From: Endozoicomonas sp031844845
GTDB lineage: Bacteria > Pseudomonadota > Gammaproteobacteria > Pseudomonadales > Endozoicomonadaceae
NCBI RefSeq assembly: GCF_031844845.1
Contig: NZ_JAVRMB020000426.1
Location: 1-9,226, forward strand
Length of the DNA: 9,226 bases
Direction of reading: 5' to 3'
Under the pieces are notes generated by a model. That model was not told the DNA's origin. It made no database searches and saw only the letters and a program-made list of their open reading frames with translations. Positions 1 through 5,780 of this stretch are shown here, piece after piece. Numbering within the stretch: position 1 is the first letter of the stretch; every line of letters begins with the position of its first letter. A program made the position numbers and the translations under genes.

Positions 1-1
1 G

Positions 2-670
2 GGTATGTATGCCTACCCCAGAGGCGGGAAAGTGGTCACCGGGGCTTCTATTCGGCTGATTGAGCAGTTAGCCGCCTGTTTGGGGAATTTCGAGTACGGC
101 ATTGTCGAGCTGGAACAGACTGAAAAGGAAGTGTTGCTGGAAGCCTTCGCCTGGGACATTGAGAGCAATGTGCGCCGCTCGATGCGCTGGACAGTCCCTA
201 TGGAGCGTTCCACCCGCCAAGGCAGCTATGCCCTGTCCGATCAGCGTGACCGTTACGAGTTGATGGCCAATATGGGAATGCGTCGGGTTCGTGCCTGCTT
301 AATGGCTCTGATTCCTTACTCCATGCAGCAGGTAGCCATTGATACGATCAAGAATACGCTGGCTAACCACTCCAAATTACTGTCACCCGAGCATCAGGGC
401 CGGATGCTGGAAGCCTTTGCCCGGTTCGGTGTCGAGCGTCGTCATATTGAGCAGCATTTAGGGCATGACCTGAGCAAGTTGTCGCTTCAGGAGGCTATCA
501 ACCTCAAGTCCATCAGCGAGTCACTGGAAGCCGGTGTCGGTAAGCCGTCTGATTTCTTTGGCAGCTTTGTGGATAAGTCGGCGGAGAAGGAGAAGAAGAA
601 GCCCGCTAATGAGAGCGTGAACCGGATTAACGAGAAGCTGAATAAGCAAAATCAACCCGAGAAGAAGTAG
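2..670 (+). CDS. Phage-type recombination-associated protein (annealing-protein-like), 5' end outside the window
   Basis: The frame is open to the left edge, and the recognisable block PRGGKVVTGASIRLIEQLA appears only a few residues in. In phage proteins I recall with this block, it sits well inside the protein, so the ATG at 5 is probably internal and the gene starts upstream. Other family-like stretches are EAFAWDIESN, SDQRDRYELMANMGMRRVRACL and LIPYSMQQVAID. I know this pattern from uncharacterised phage and prophage proteins encoded near SSB and exonuclease genes. A role in phage recombination, perhaps as a single-strand annealing protein, is inferred from that context and not from a catalytic motif. 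The C-terminus (about the last 35 residues) is Lys/Glu/Asn-rich and probably disordered. The stop codon is 11 nt before the next gene, and its last bases form part of that gene's ribosome-binding site, suggesting one operon. GC content is clearly higher than in the ankyrin gene further right. Confidence 0.6.
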   Translation, partial: GMYAYPRGGKVVTGASIRLIEQLAACLGNFEYGIVELEQTEKEVLLEAFAWDIESNVRRSMRWTVPMERSTRQGSYALSDQRDRYELMANMGMRRVRACLMALIPYSMQQVAIDTIKNTLANHSKLLSPEHQGRMLEAFARFGVERRHIEQHLGHDLSKLSLQEAINLKSISESLEAGVGKPSDFFGSFVDKSAEKEKKKPANESVNRINEKLNKQNQPEKK

Positions 671-681
671 GAGTGTTTGCC

Positions 682-1005
682 ATGCAAGACGTAACTCAGA
701 GTATCAAAACCCTTTACCTGGCTGGACTTCAACGACTGTTGTGGATGGCCATGAATACCGGGGAAGGCGTGGATATGTTTGTCCACTGGTCAGGCCATGT
801 TCAGTGGGTCCATGTTTCGATCAACCATAACTGCCCGTATCAGAAAGCAGACGCCGAGGACTATGACGACGATGCTCACGAGCCTGTTTACAAGGCCATT
901 GTGACGTTGGATCAGGATTACCCAATCACTGATATGGAAAGAGTCATCATCGAGTGCGAAACGGTACTGGAAAAACTAAGTGTAACCAACGAGGAGGCCG
1001 CTTAA
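682..1005 (+). CDS. Hypothetical small acidic protein between the recombination gene and ssb
   Basis: This 107-residue protein has no motif I can name. I chose the ATG at 682 rather than the GTG at 673 because AGGAG at 669-673 lies 8 nt before 682 and would overlap the GTG. The centre carries alternating hydrophobic residues around MFVHWSGHVQWVHVSIN, likely beta strands, followed by an acidic stretch (ADAEDYDDDAHE) and a C-terminal helix-like segment. Short proteins of this kind occur in phage early regions. Its TAA directly abuts the ATG of ssb, and the strong ssb ribosome-binding site lies inside its last codons, so the two are probably translationally coupled. A role in replication or recombination is suggested by position only. 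Confidence 0.6.
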   Translation: MQDVTQSIKTLYLAGLQRLLWMAMNTGEGVDMFVHWSGHVQWVHVSINHNCPYQKADAEDYDDDAHEPVYKAIVTLDQDYPITDMERVIIECETVLEKLSVTNEEAA

Positions 1006-1557
1006 ATGGCTCAGAAAGGAATCAACAAAGTCATTCTCATAGGGAATGTTGGGCAAGACCCGGAAGTACGGTTCACACCTTCGGGGATGGCGGTGGCTAA
1101 TCTTAGCATCGCTACTTCGGAGGCGTGGAAAGATAAGAACAGTGGTCAAGTTCAGGAAAAGACTGAATGGCACCGTATCGTGATCTTCGGAAAGCTCGCT
1201 GAAATTGCCCAGCAGTACATGAAGAAAGGCGGCAAGGTCTACATCGAAGGGAAGCTCCAGACCCGCAAATGGCAGGATAACAGTGGGCAGGATCGCTACA
1301 CCACTGAAGTTGTGGTTGATGGGTTCAGTGGTGTGATGCAAATGCTTTCCAAGATGGAAGATGGGGTACAGCAGCCTAACCAGCAGCAACCTCAGCGCCA
1401 ACAACAGCAATCGCAGCAACGTCCAGCAAACCACCCTGCACAACAGGCACCACAACAATATCAACAGGCACCCCAGCAGCAGCCCTCACAAGGGCAAGGC
1501 AATGGACAGCAGCCCTATCAAGGTGGTGACCAGTTCGATCCTAATGTGCCCTTTTAG
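1006..1557 (+). CDS. ssb: Single-stranded DNA-binding protein
   Basis: This 183-residue SSB binds and protects single-stranded DNA during replication and recombination, normally as a tetramer. Residues 1 to about 115 are a bacterial OB-fold: NKVILIGNVGQDPE, the EKTEWHRIVIFGKLAEIA block and LQTRKWQDNSGQDRYTTEV match E. coli-type SSB closely. Trp41, Trp55 and Phe61 stand where E. coli SSB has its DNA-stacking Trp40, Trp54 and Phe60. Residues of about 120-170 form a linker dominated by Gln, Pro and Asn. The tail ends in FDPNVPF, whereas the usual tip is DDDIPF: the final Pro-Phe is kept but the acidic cluster is reduced. The ribosome-binding site GAGGAGG at 991-997 lies 8 nt before the ATG. Its place directly behind phage-type genes suggests an element-encoded copy rather than the chromosomal one. 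Confidence 0.96.
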   Translation: MAQKGINKVILIGNVGQDPEVRFTPSGMAVANLSIATSEAWKDKNSGQVQEKTEWHRIVIFGKLAEIAQQYMKKGGKVYIEGKLQTRKWQDNSGQDRYTTEVVVDGFSGVMQMLSKMEDGVQQPNQQQPQRQQQQSQQRPANHPAQQAPQQYQQAPQQQPSQGQGNGQQPYQGGDQFDPNVPF

Positions 1558-1573
1558 CCCATAGCTACATAAC

Positions 1574-1594
1574 GCTGGTTCAGGAAGTACCAGC
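1574..1594 (+). other. Small hairpin after ssb
   Basis: GCTGGT at 1574-1579 pairs perfectly with ACCAGC at 1589-1594 across a 9-nt loop, 16 nt after the ssb stop. It is followed by a C run and not a T run, so it does not look like a classical intrinsic terminator. It may stabilise or weakly attenuate the transcript before the small basic gene that follows. Confidence 0.3.
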
Positions 1595-1639
1595 CCCCCT
1601 TCCAGGGAAATAATAATAATGATCAAGGAGTACGACTTT

Positions 1640-1780
1640 ATGAACAACACCCTCAGTAATTACCTGAATGATACTGATGAATCATCGAATGATCGTCGTC
1701 CCCGCAAGAAGCGTTGCACCAAGACCCAGAAGCAAGCAAAGCGGAAGGCTCTGAAGTTGGCTCGCAAGAATAACCGTTAG
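1640..1780 (+). CDS. Small highly basic 46-residue protein
   Basis: An ATG at 1640 is preceded by AAGGAG at 1625-1630 with 9 nt spacing, a very good initiation site for such a short frame. The product is two-part. The first 18 residues are polar and acidic (MNNTLSNYLNDTDESSND). Residues 19-46 are strongly basic, beginning RRPRKKRCTKTQKQAKRKA and ending in ARKNNR, with 15 Lys/Arg in the whole protein. The basic half could form a helix that binds nucleic acid, as in small phage RNA- or DNA-binding peptides, but there is no recognisable family motif. It lies 82 nt after ssb in the same orientation and just before a 26-bp palindrome. The strong ribosome-binding site and biased composition support a real gene; the function is unknown. 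Confidence 0.6.
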   Translation: MNNTLSNYLNDTDESSNDRRPRKKRCTKTQKQAKRKALKLARKNNR

Positions 1781-1788
1781 GGATTTAG

Positions 1789-1814
1789 AGATGTCGGAAA
1801 ATTTTCCGGCATCT
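1789..1814. promoter_or_regulatory. 26-bp palindrome upstream of the first Rha-like gene
   Basis: Two 13-nt arms (AGATGTCGGAAAA and TTTTCCGGCATCT) abut with no spacer, and all 13 pairs match if one G-T pair is allowed. It starts 8 nt after the stop of the small basic gene and ends about 25 nt before the next start. The following bases are A-rich (AATAATAATAAAAAGG), so there is no T tract for termination on the plus strand. It could be an operator for a dimeric repressor or an mRNA hairpin that separates the two cistrons. Confidence 0.5.
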
Positions 1815-1839
1815 AATAATAATAAAAAGGACTATGAGC

Positions 1840-2742
1840 ATGGACAGCACAATCATCCCCTTCAATAAAAATTCTGATCAAACTATCTCTAGTCGTCAGA
1901 TTGCAGAGGCCACCGACAAGCAGCATTATCATGTCAAACGTGACATTGAAGTAATGCTGAAAACCCTGAAAATAGATGCCTCCAAATTCCTCGGTATCTA
2001 TTTAGACACCATGAATCGGGAGCAGACTGAATACAACCTGCCAAGTTTCGAGTTTACAGTCCTGATCACCGGTTATGATGTTGAGCGTCGAGCAGCCGTC
2101 CTGAAAAGGTGGCATGAACTGGAAACCGGTCAAGCTATCCCAATCAGTCAGCAGTTCAATGAGCCAGAATTGCCAACTAACCACAGCGAACAGATAAGAA
2201 TAGCTATTGAGTCAGTGGAGTTAGCCAAGATATACGGTTTAGAGGGTAACCAGGCTTTGTTATCAGCGGATCGGGCTACAAATCGCATAATCGGTTTCTC
2301 CCCCCTGGAAGCCTTGGGTCACCCAGCTCTCACCCAGGCAATGACCTACACCCCGACACAGCTCAGACAGATGATGACACCGCCAGCTGAATCTGTAATG
2401 CCAGCTAACCAGAAAGTCAGTTTACCCGAACCTGTCCAGGAACCGGCCAGTGGTCTGAGAAAGCAGAGGGGGCGCTACGGCCTGGAAGGTTACCATTCGT
2501 TCACTGAGCTGTCTGATATTGTAGAACTGCTCAAAAGGGAGGTTGTAAGTATTCTTGAGCAAAAAGGTCTGATTGAGTTTATAACACCGTACCGTAGATG
2601 GACGCTCACAGGGAAAGGCTGGAAATACGGGGCGCTGTATAATCCGAGCAAAGATGATCTTATTGACCGTGATACCGCTGCGCTCGTACCTACACACGGT
2701 TATCAGCCGGTGTTTACTAACAATGTGATTGATTTGTTTTAA
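1840..2742 (+). CDS. Rha-family phage regulatory protein with antirepressor-like C-terminus
   Basis: This 300-residue protein has a two-domain phage antirepressor architecture. Residues of about 15-98 match the Rha (phage regulatory protein) pattern: ISSRQIAEATDKQHYHVKRD followed by FLGIYLD, YNLPSFEFTVLITGYDVERR and a final WHELE. Residues of about 120-164 (VELAKIYGLEGNQALLSADR, then GFSPLEALGHPAL) resemble the central segment common in phage antirepressors. Residues of about 218-269 form a likely winged-helix domain ending in YRRWTLTGKGWKYG. Such proteins are thought to modulate phage repressors or host development genes. I chose the ATG at 1840 because AAGGA at 1827-1831 is 8 nt away; the in-frame ATG at 1834 would leave only 2 nt. 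The gene precedes two shorter Rha-like genes. Family assignment is fairly secure, the target is unknown. Confidence 0.8.
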   Translation: MDSTIIPFNKNSDQTISSRQIAEATDKQHYHVKRDIEVMLKTLKIDASKFLGIYLDTMNREQTEYNLPSFEFTVLITGYDVERRAAVLKRWHELETGQAIPISQQFNEPELPTNHSEQIRIAIESVELAKIYGLEGNQALLSADRATNRIIGFSPLEALGHPALTQAMTYTPTQLRQMMTPPAESVMPANQKVSLPEPVQEPASGLRKQRGRYGLEGYHSFTELSDIVELLKREVVSILEQKGLIEFITPYRRWTLTGKGWKYGALYNPSKDDLIDRDTAALVPTHGYQPVFTNNVIDLF

Positions 2743-2761
2743 GGGGGATAGGGATATGAAC
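2732..2761 (+). repeat. Diverged copy (1 of 3) of the leader repeat at Rha-cluster gene starts
   Basis: This block covers the last codons and stop of the first Rha-like gene, a purine-rich ribosome-binding site and the start of the next gene. It shares ATTT-TTTT, a G-rich segment and ATAGGGATATG with the two closer copies at 3165-3206 and 3655-3696. One additional base is needed for alignment. Confidence 0.6.
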
Positions 2762-3115
2762 CCAATTATGTTTGATAAGGATGGGCAAATCAAAACGAAC
2801 TCGATCATTCTCTCCAGAGAACTCAATCGTAGTCATCGTCGGGTTTGCAGTGCGTTGTTCTGGGTATTCAAAGGCTTTATTGAAGCTGGATACGGAGAGA
2901 GATTGACTGAAAATGATTTCAAGATCATCAAAGATGAACACTCCGGCATCCCCATGATCGAAATTTCCGAACTGGTCTTACATTGTGTACTCCCCAGCAT
3001 AACGGGACGAAAACCTATACGGAAATTCACAGTGCCTTTAAAGCGGATTAACGAAGAAAAAAAACGTATCTCTAGTGAAATCATACTGGTCGTAGCAGAA
3101 ATAATTTATCACTGA
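2756..3115 (+). CDS. Short, diverged Rha-like protein
   Basis: This 119-residue protein is a reduced relative of its neighbours. Residues of about 8-36 (GQIKTNSIILSRELNRSHRRV) match the Rha N-terminal helix-turn-helix-like segment, and MIEISELVLHCVLPSITGRK stands where Rha proteins have the Y-L-T-x-x-G-F block and a following GRK-type segment. The C-terminal antirepressor domain of the gene before it is absent. I chose the ATG at 2756, preceded by AAGGGGG at 2741-2747 with 8 nt spacing, because the same ATAGGGATATG start context recurs at the next two genes. The TTG-like upstream extension would overlap the preceding gene. It may be a stand-alone regulator or a decaying duplicate; the frame is intact. 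Confidence 0.65.
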   Translation: MNPIMFDKDGQIKTNSIILSRELNRSHRRVCSALFWVFKGFIEAGYGERLTENDFKIIKDEHSGIPMIEISELVLHCVLPSITGRKPIRKFTVPLKRINEEKKRISSEIILVVAEIIYH

Positions 3116-3117
3116 TA
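3107..3117. promoter_or_regulatory. TATCAC palindrome, possible operator
   Basis: TATCACTGATA is an 11-bp palindrome around a central C that overlaps the stop codon of the short Rha-like gene. A further TTATCAC lies at 3124-3130. The half-site resembles lambda-type repressor operators, but the sequence is too short to be decisive. Confidence 0.2.
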
Positions 3118-3133
3118 GCCAGCTTATCACCCA

Positions 3134-3159
3134 CTCAAAGCAGAATTTCCTGCTTTGAG
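3134..3159. promoter_or_regulatory. 10-bp perfect stem-loop between Rha-like genes
   Basis: CTCAAAGCAG at 3134-3143 and CTGCTTTGAG at 3150-3159 pair perfectly around the 6-nt loop AATTTC. The stem sits in the 83-nt gap between the second and third Rha-like genes, and no T tract follows. It could be an intercistronic RNA hairpin, a weak terminator or an operator. Confidence 0.5.
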
Positions 3160-3164
3160 AAAGG

Positions 3165-3206
3165 TATCAGTATCAGATTTATTTTGAGGTATAGGGATAT
3201 GGACAT
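3165..3206 (+). repeat. 42-bp direct repeat, copy 2 of 3, at the start of the third Rha-like gene
   Basis: Positions 3165-3206 match 3655-3696 at 38 of 42 bases. Both begin with TATCAGTATCAG and end with ATAGGGATATGGACAT, which contains the start codon. Here the repeat lies between genes, apart from its last bases. Confidence 0.85.
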
Positions 3207-3684
3207 TGTCTTTATAGAAAAGGGTGCGTTGAAAACGAACTCGATGGTGTTGGCTAATTTGTTTGATCGACCACACAGAAATGTTCTGGTAAGCCTGAGG
3301 AGCTTGGTAGCTGAAGGGTATATAGGTGAACTAGAAATCTTGCTGACCTCTTATACCGATATTCAGGGCAAGGAGCATCCAATGTATGAACTCACAGAAA
3401 GAGGGTTTTTATTTGCCGTACCGTTCATCGGTGGCATTAAATCAAAAAAAGGTCAGTTAGCACTGGTGGACGCCTTCTTACAGATGCGCCAACTATTAGA
3501 AGATCACCACGGCCAGCTACAGAAAGAGCTACAGGACTTCGCCTTAGAGTGTCGTTACAGCAAAGAACGGGCATCAGTGGCCGGAAAGGCACTCAGAAAG
3601 CGCCGGGAAGATATAGCACTGCTGACCGCACGTAAGGTCGAGCTGGAAGCCAAGTATCAGTATCAGCTTTGTTTTGGGGAATAG
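3199..3684 (+). CDS. Rha-family phage regulatory protein
   Basis: This 161-residue protein is a compact Rha homologue. Residues of about 10-45 (LKTNSMVLANLFDRPHRNVL) carry the conserved N-terminal block, and the middle contains QGKEHPMYELTERGFLFAVP and then SKKGQLALVDAFLQM, the usual Rha order of a Y-x-L-T-x-x-G-F strand/helix and an aF-x-x-M helix. Residues of about 95-155 are rich in Leu, Glu, Lys and Arg and probably form a coiled coil (QLLEDHHGQLQKELQDF). Rha proteins act as phage regulators that interfere with host or lysogeny control. The ATG at 3199 was chosen over the TTG at 3184 because it lies in the conserved ATAGGGATATGGACAT context. Its last residues (YQYQLCFGE) are encoded inside the second 42-bp repeat copy, so the C-terminal tail was probably acquired with the duplication. 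Confidence 0.8.
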   Translation: MDIVFIEKGALKTNSMVLANLFDRPHRNVLVSLRSLVAEGYIGELEILLTSYTDIQGKEHPMYELTERGFLFAVPFIGGIKSKKGQLALVDAFLQMRQLLEDHHGQLQKELQDFALECRYSKERASVAGKALRKRREDIALLTARKVELEAKYQYQLCFGE

Positions 3685-3696
3685 GGATATGGACAT
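3655..3696 (+). repeat. 42-bp direct repeat, copy 3 of 3, at the start of the 55-residue gene
   Basis: This copy is 38/42 identical to 3165-3206. Here it codes for the C-terminal tail and stop of the third Rha-like protein as well as the start of the next gene, so the same DNA serves as an intergenic leader in one place and as coding sequence in the other. Confidence 0.85.
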
Positions 3697-3856
3697 CGCT
3701 AAAAAGTGCGAAAAAGACAACACCATGATTCATTGCTTTGAGTTTAAAGAAGAAATTGTATTCAGATTCATCAAAGCCGTTGAAGGAAAAAAAATAGCCG
3801 GATCGAATGTTGTTGAAAGATTGATTATTGATTGGCTGGAGAGAGAGGGCTTATAG
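3689..3856 (+). CDS. 55-residue possible ribbon-helix-helix protein
   Basis: Translation most likely starts at the ATG at 3689, 4 nt after the stop of the third Rha-like gene, within the conserved ATAGGGATATGGACAT context and behind a GGGGA ribosome-binding site. Residues of about 23-54 (EEIVFRFIKAVEGKKIAGSN, then VVERLIIDWLERE) have the strand-helix-turn-helix pattern of small ribbon-helix-helix DNA-binding proteins: a short alternating strand, then a polar turn with S-N before a hydrophobic final helix. The match is by pattern only. If right, it would be a small repressor at the end of the regulatory cluster. It converges on the integrase, with 16 nt between the stop codons. Confidence 0.5.
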   Translation: MDIAKKCEKDNTMIHCFEFKEEIVFRFIKAVEGKKIAGSNVVERLIIDWLEREGL

Positions 3857-3861
3857 CCCTC
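3845..3861. terminator. Weak hairpin between convergent genes
   Basis: GAGGGC at 3845-3850 pairs with GCCCTC at 3856-3861 around TTATA, overlapping the stop of the 55-residue gene. No T tract follows on either strand, so a terminator role rests mainly on the position between converging genes. Confidence 0.25.
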
Positions 3862-3872
3862 CCACCCTGCAT

Positions 3873-5495
3873 TTACTCCCTTGGCTCTATTCTGAGCAGG
3901 CATTTACTACCCCGATACAGAAGCGCGGCATAGGTTTTAAACACCACCAACCTTAGCTCAATGCCGGATAATAGACGTATATTGACGATTGCCAGCTGTC
4001 CTTTCTCCGGTGATGGATTAATAACTATCATTTCAATAGTTGTGCTGACAGCATCAATAAACGGCCTCTGATCCTCGCTTGACACTTTATCCAGTTGAAA
4101 CCGCTGATGGAATGAATTGATGTGGTCAAGACTGGCTTCCAGTATCGGGGAGTTCATCATGTCCAGTTGATCTTGTATTGATAGCATTTCCTGTTGTAAG
4201 TCATTTATTTCAGACTCCAAGGCGACTACTCTCTGTACGCCTGTTGTCGATCCTGCTTCCACAAGTGCGGCCAGATTGCCTATCTTTGTCTGCTTATCCT
4301 CCAGCTCTGCCTCCTTTGCGTTCAGGGCTTTGGTTAGCGTTAATTTTTTTCTGTTTGATGCGCTGGCGAGCAAGTCGTCTTTATCTATACATGCGACAGC
4401 TTTGATTAGAATTGGTTGAAACTTTTTAACAGATAATGTTAGTTTGTTTTCACAATTCTTATATCTATACCTGCCGTTGCACCTGAACGATTGATAAATA
4501 CTATTAGAACCCGAGATTACGACAGCAGCATTACAGCAACCACACTTTAATAACGATTTAAAAAAATTTAAACATGATGACGTTTTTCTTCCATTACTAC
4601 GCTTTATTCTGTTTTTAATTGCAGCTTGAGCGGCATAAAATCTAGCTTCTTCGATTATCGCCGGATACGATTTAATATCTTCGTAGTTCCTTTCATAGAT
4701 ACCAAGCACTCTTTTTTTAGTAAATAACTTTTTCAGCCCGGCTGGGGAAATACGATACTTGTTACCATGCTTTGCGACTAAATGCTGTGTTATTTGTGCA
4801 TAGCTCATGTTTTCATCAATACATAGGTCAAATACCGATCTGATTATGTTTGCTTCCTTCTCAATGATCAACGGTTTGCCTGATGATATATCAATCCAAT
4901 GCGGATATATGTTAGAGCGACCTATACCGCCCGCTTTTAGTCTTTCGGCTGCATAGTGCCAGCTTTTTTTTGTACGCTCGGATTTAATCAGGCTTTCTTC
5001 GTGGGCACGACAAAGTATCGTAATGGAGATAATAAGCGGACCGAAATTAGATTTAATATCTTCCCGGTTATAAGTTATCCGGTCTATCGTTGTATAGATT
5101 GAGATGCCAGTGTTTAAGATGCGTATGAATAGCTCCAGGGCATCCATAATGTTCTCACGGCTAAGTCTGTCCAGGCTTTCGACTAACAGCACAGCAGGCC
5201 GTTTTATCAAGCCGTCATCGACAGCTTTAAGAAAGCCACCGAGAGCGGCCTTATCATCAAGGTGCCTGCCGTGGAACGCCGACTTACCTATATCAGTTAG
5301 TCTAAATGTTGTGTCCAGTGTCCAGCCTTTTTCCTCACACACTGCTGCGCTGCTTTCGAGCTGGCGTGTAATACCTGTACCCCGCAACTGCTTTTTAGAC
5401 GATATTCTTTGGTATGAATAACAGTAAATTATCCGAACTGTCTCAGTGATTGCTGTAGCTATAGCTGTTTTTGTCATAGTTATAGGGGTTGTCAT
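3873..5495 (-). CDS. int: Large serine recombinase (probable integrase of the element)
   Basis: This 540-residue protein has the complete large-serine-recombinase layout. Residues of about 22-165 are the catalytic domain: in YSYQRISSKKQ, Ser32 is the predicted nucleophile and Arg30 the matching active-site arginine. ESLDRLSRE contains Arg110 and Arg113. Residues of about 180-300 are the recombinase DNA-binding domain. A zinc ribbon follows, with Cys318, Cys321, Cys339 and Cys348. Residues of about 385-460 form a coiled coil of the kind that controls integration versus excision. These enzymes join attP and attB by four-strand cleavage with a 5' covalent Ser-DNA link. The ATG at 5495 has only a weak upstream GGTAG; an in-frame ATG at 5477 is an alternative. 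The start lies about 60-70 bp from the probable element end, as expected when an integrase gene adjoins its att site. No frameshift or missing catalytic residue is visible. Confidence 0.93.
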   Translation of the reverse strand: MTTPITMTKTAIATAITETVRIIYCYSYQRISSKKQLRGTGITRQLESSAAVCEEKGWTLDTTFRLTDIGKSAFHGRHLDDKAALGGFLKAVDDGLIKRPAVLLVESLDRLSRENIMDALELFIRILNTGISIYTTIDRITYNREDIKSNFGPLIISITILCRAHEESLIKSERTKKSWHYAAERLKAGGIGRSNIYPHWIDISSGKPLIIEKEANIIRSVFDLCIDENMSYAQITQHLVAKHGNKYRISPAGLKKLFTKKRVLGIYERNYEDIKSYPAIIEEARFYAAQAAIKNRIKRSNGRKTSSCLNFFKSLLKCGCCNAAVVISGSNSIYQSFRCNGRYRYKNCENKLTLSVKKFQPILIKAVACIDKDDLLASASNRKKLTLTKALNAKEAELEDKQTKIGNLAALVEAGSTTGVQRVVALESEINDLQQEMLSIQDQLDMMNSPILEASLDHINSFHQRFQLDKVSSEDQRPFIDAVSTTIEMIVINPSPEKGQLAIVNIRLLSGIELRLVVFKTYAALLYRGSKCLLRIEPRE

Positions 5496-5539
5496 AATTG
5501 TCTACTACCATCGTGCATTAATAACAGGGTGGAGACAAC

Positions 5540-5570
5540 TTAAACTGTTTATACATGCTGATAATGATTG
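5540..5570. other. Probable element/host junction (att half-site) inside a RAYT gene
   Basis: The RAYT reading frame is normal up to codon 72 and then changes to Gln-His-Val-stop at the HUH motif. The large serine integrase starts about 55 bp further on the same strand. I infer that the integrase used the HUH-coding sequence as attB and that this is one hybrid att site. The exact crossover cannot be placed without the other element end. Confidence 0.4.
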
Positions 5571-5776
5571 GACATAATGGCATAGGCACAGACTTCAATA
5601 GCAAAAGTATTCACCAGCAACTGGAGTCGGTCGATCACCCACTGCCTGCGATGTTCGTAGTTATTTCCTGAAAAATCATCCTGACCGCAAAGCCACGCCC
5701 GCCGAACACAGCGAGCGATGCAGTGGTAGTAAGGTGTACTTGCCGTATCGATCAGAGTTCGTCGGGGGCTGGTCAT
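5549..5776 (-). pseudogene. RAYT (REP-associated tyrosine transposase) gene, 5' fragment
   Basis: The 75-residue frame matches the N-terminus of RAYT proteins of the Y1 transposase family: RRTLIDTASTPYYHCIARCV, then a WLCGQDDFSGNNYEHRRQWV block and CAYAIMSNHY. Full-length members as I recall them are roughly 300 residues, so only about a quarter remains. Family members continue NHYH with the second histidine of the metal-binding HUH motif; here the sequence reads NHYQHV and stops, and the downstream catalytic tyrosine is absent. The start is well supported by AGGAG at 5782-5786 (minus strand), 5 nt before the ATG. The break coincides with the integrase side of the element, so interruption by integration is the best explanation. 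The fragment cannot be an active transposase. Confidence 0.85.
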
Positions 5777-5780
5777 GGGT

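Noticed and set aside
976..1464. 162-residue minus-strand frame over ssb
   Set aside because: It is the antisense shadow of the SSB gene; its Leu-rich start is the reverse of the Gln codons of the SSB linker.
1361..1564. 67-residue plus-strand frame over the ssb tail
   Set aside because: Out-of-frame reading of the low-complexity Gln tract with no independent initiation signal.
1574..1594. Intrinsic terminator after ssb
   Set aside because: The 6-bp stem is followed by a C run without T tract, so it is listed only as a hairpin.
3190..3200. TAGGGATA at the gene starts as part of an I-SceI-like homing endonuclease site
   Set aside because: Only the first eight bases agree with the 18-bp site, and no homing endonuclease or intron is seen; the bases are explained by the repeated ribosome-binding/start context.
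5104..5421. 105-residue plus-strand frame within the integrase
   Set aside because: Antisense of the conserved recombinase catalytic domain, which fully explains the open frame.
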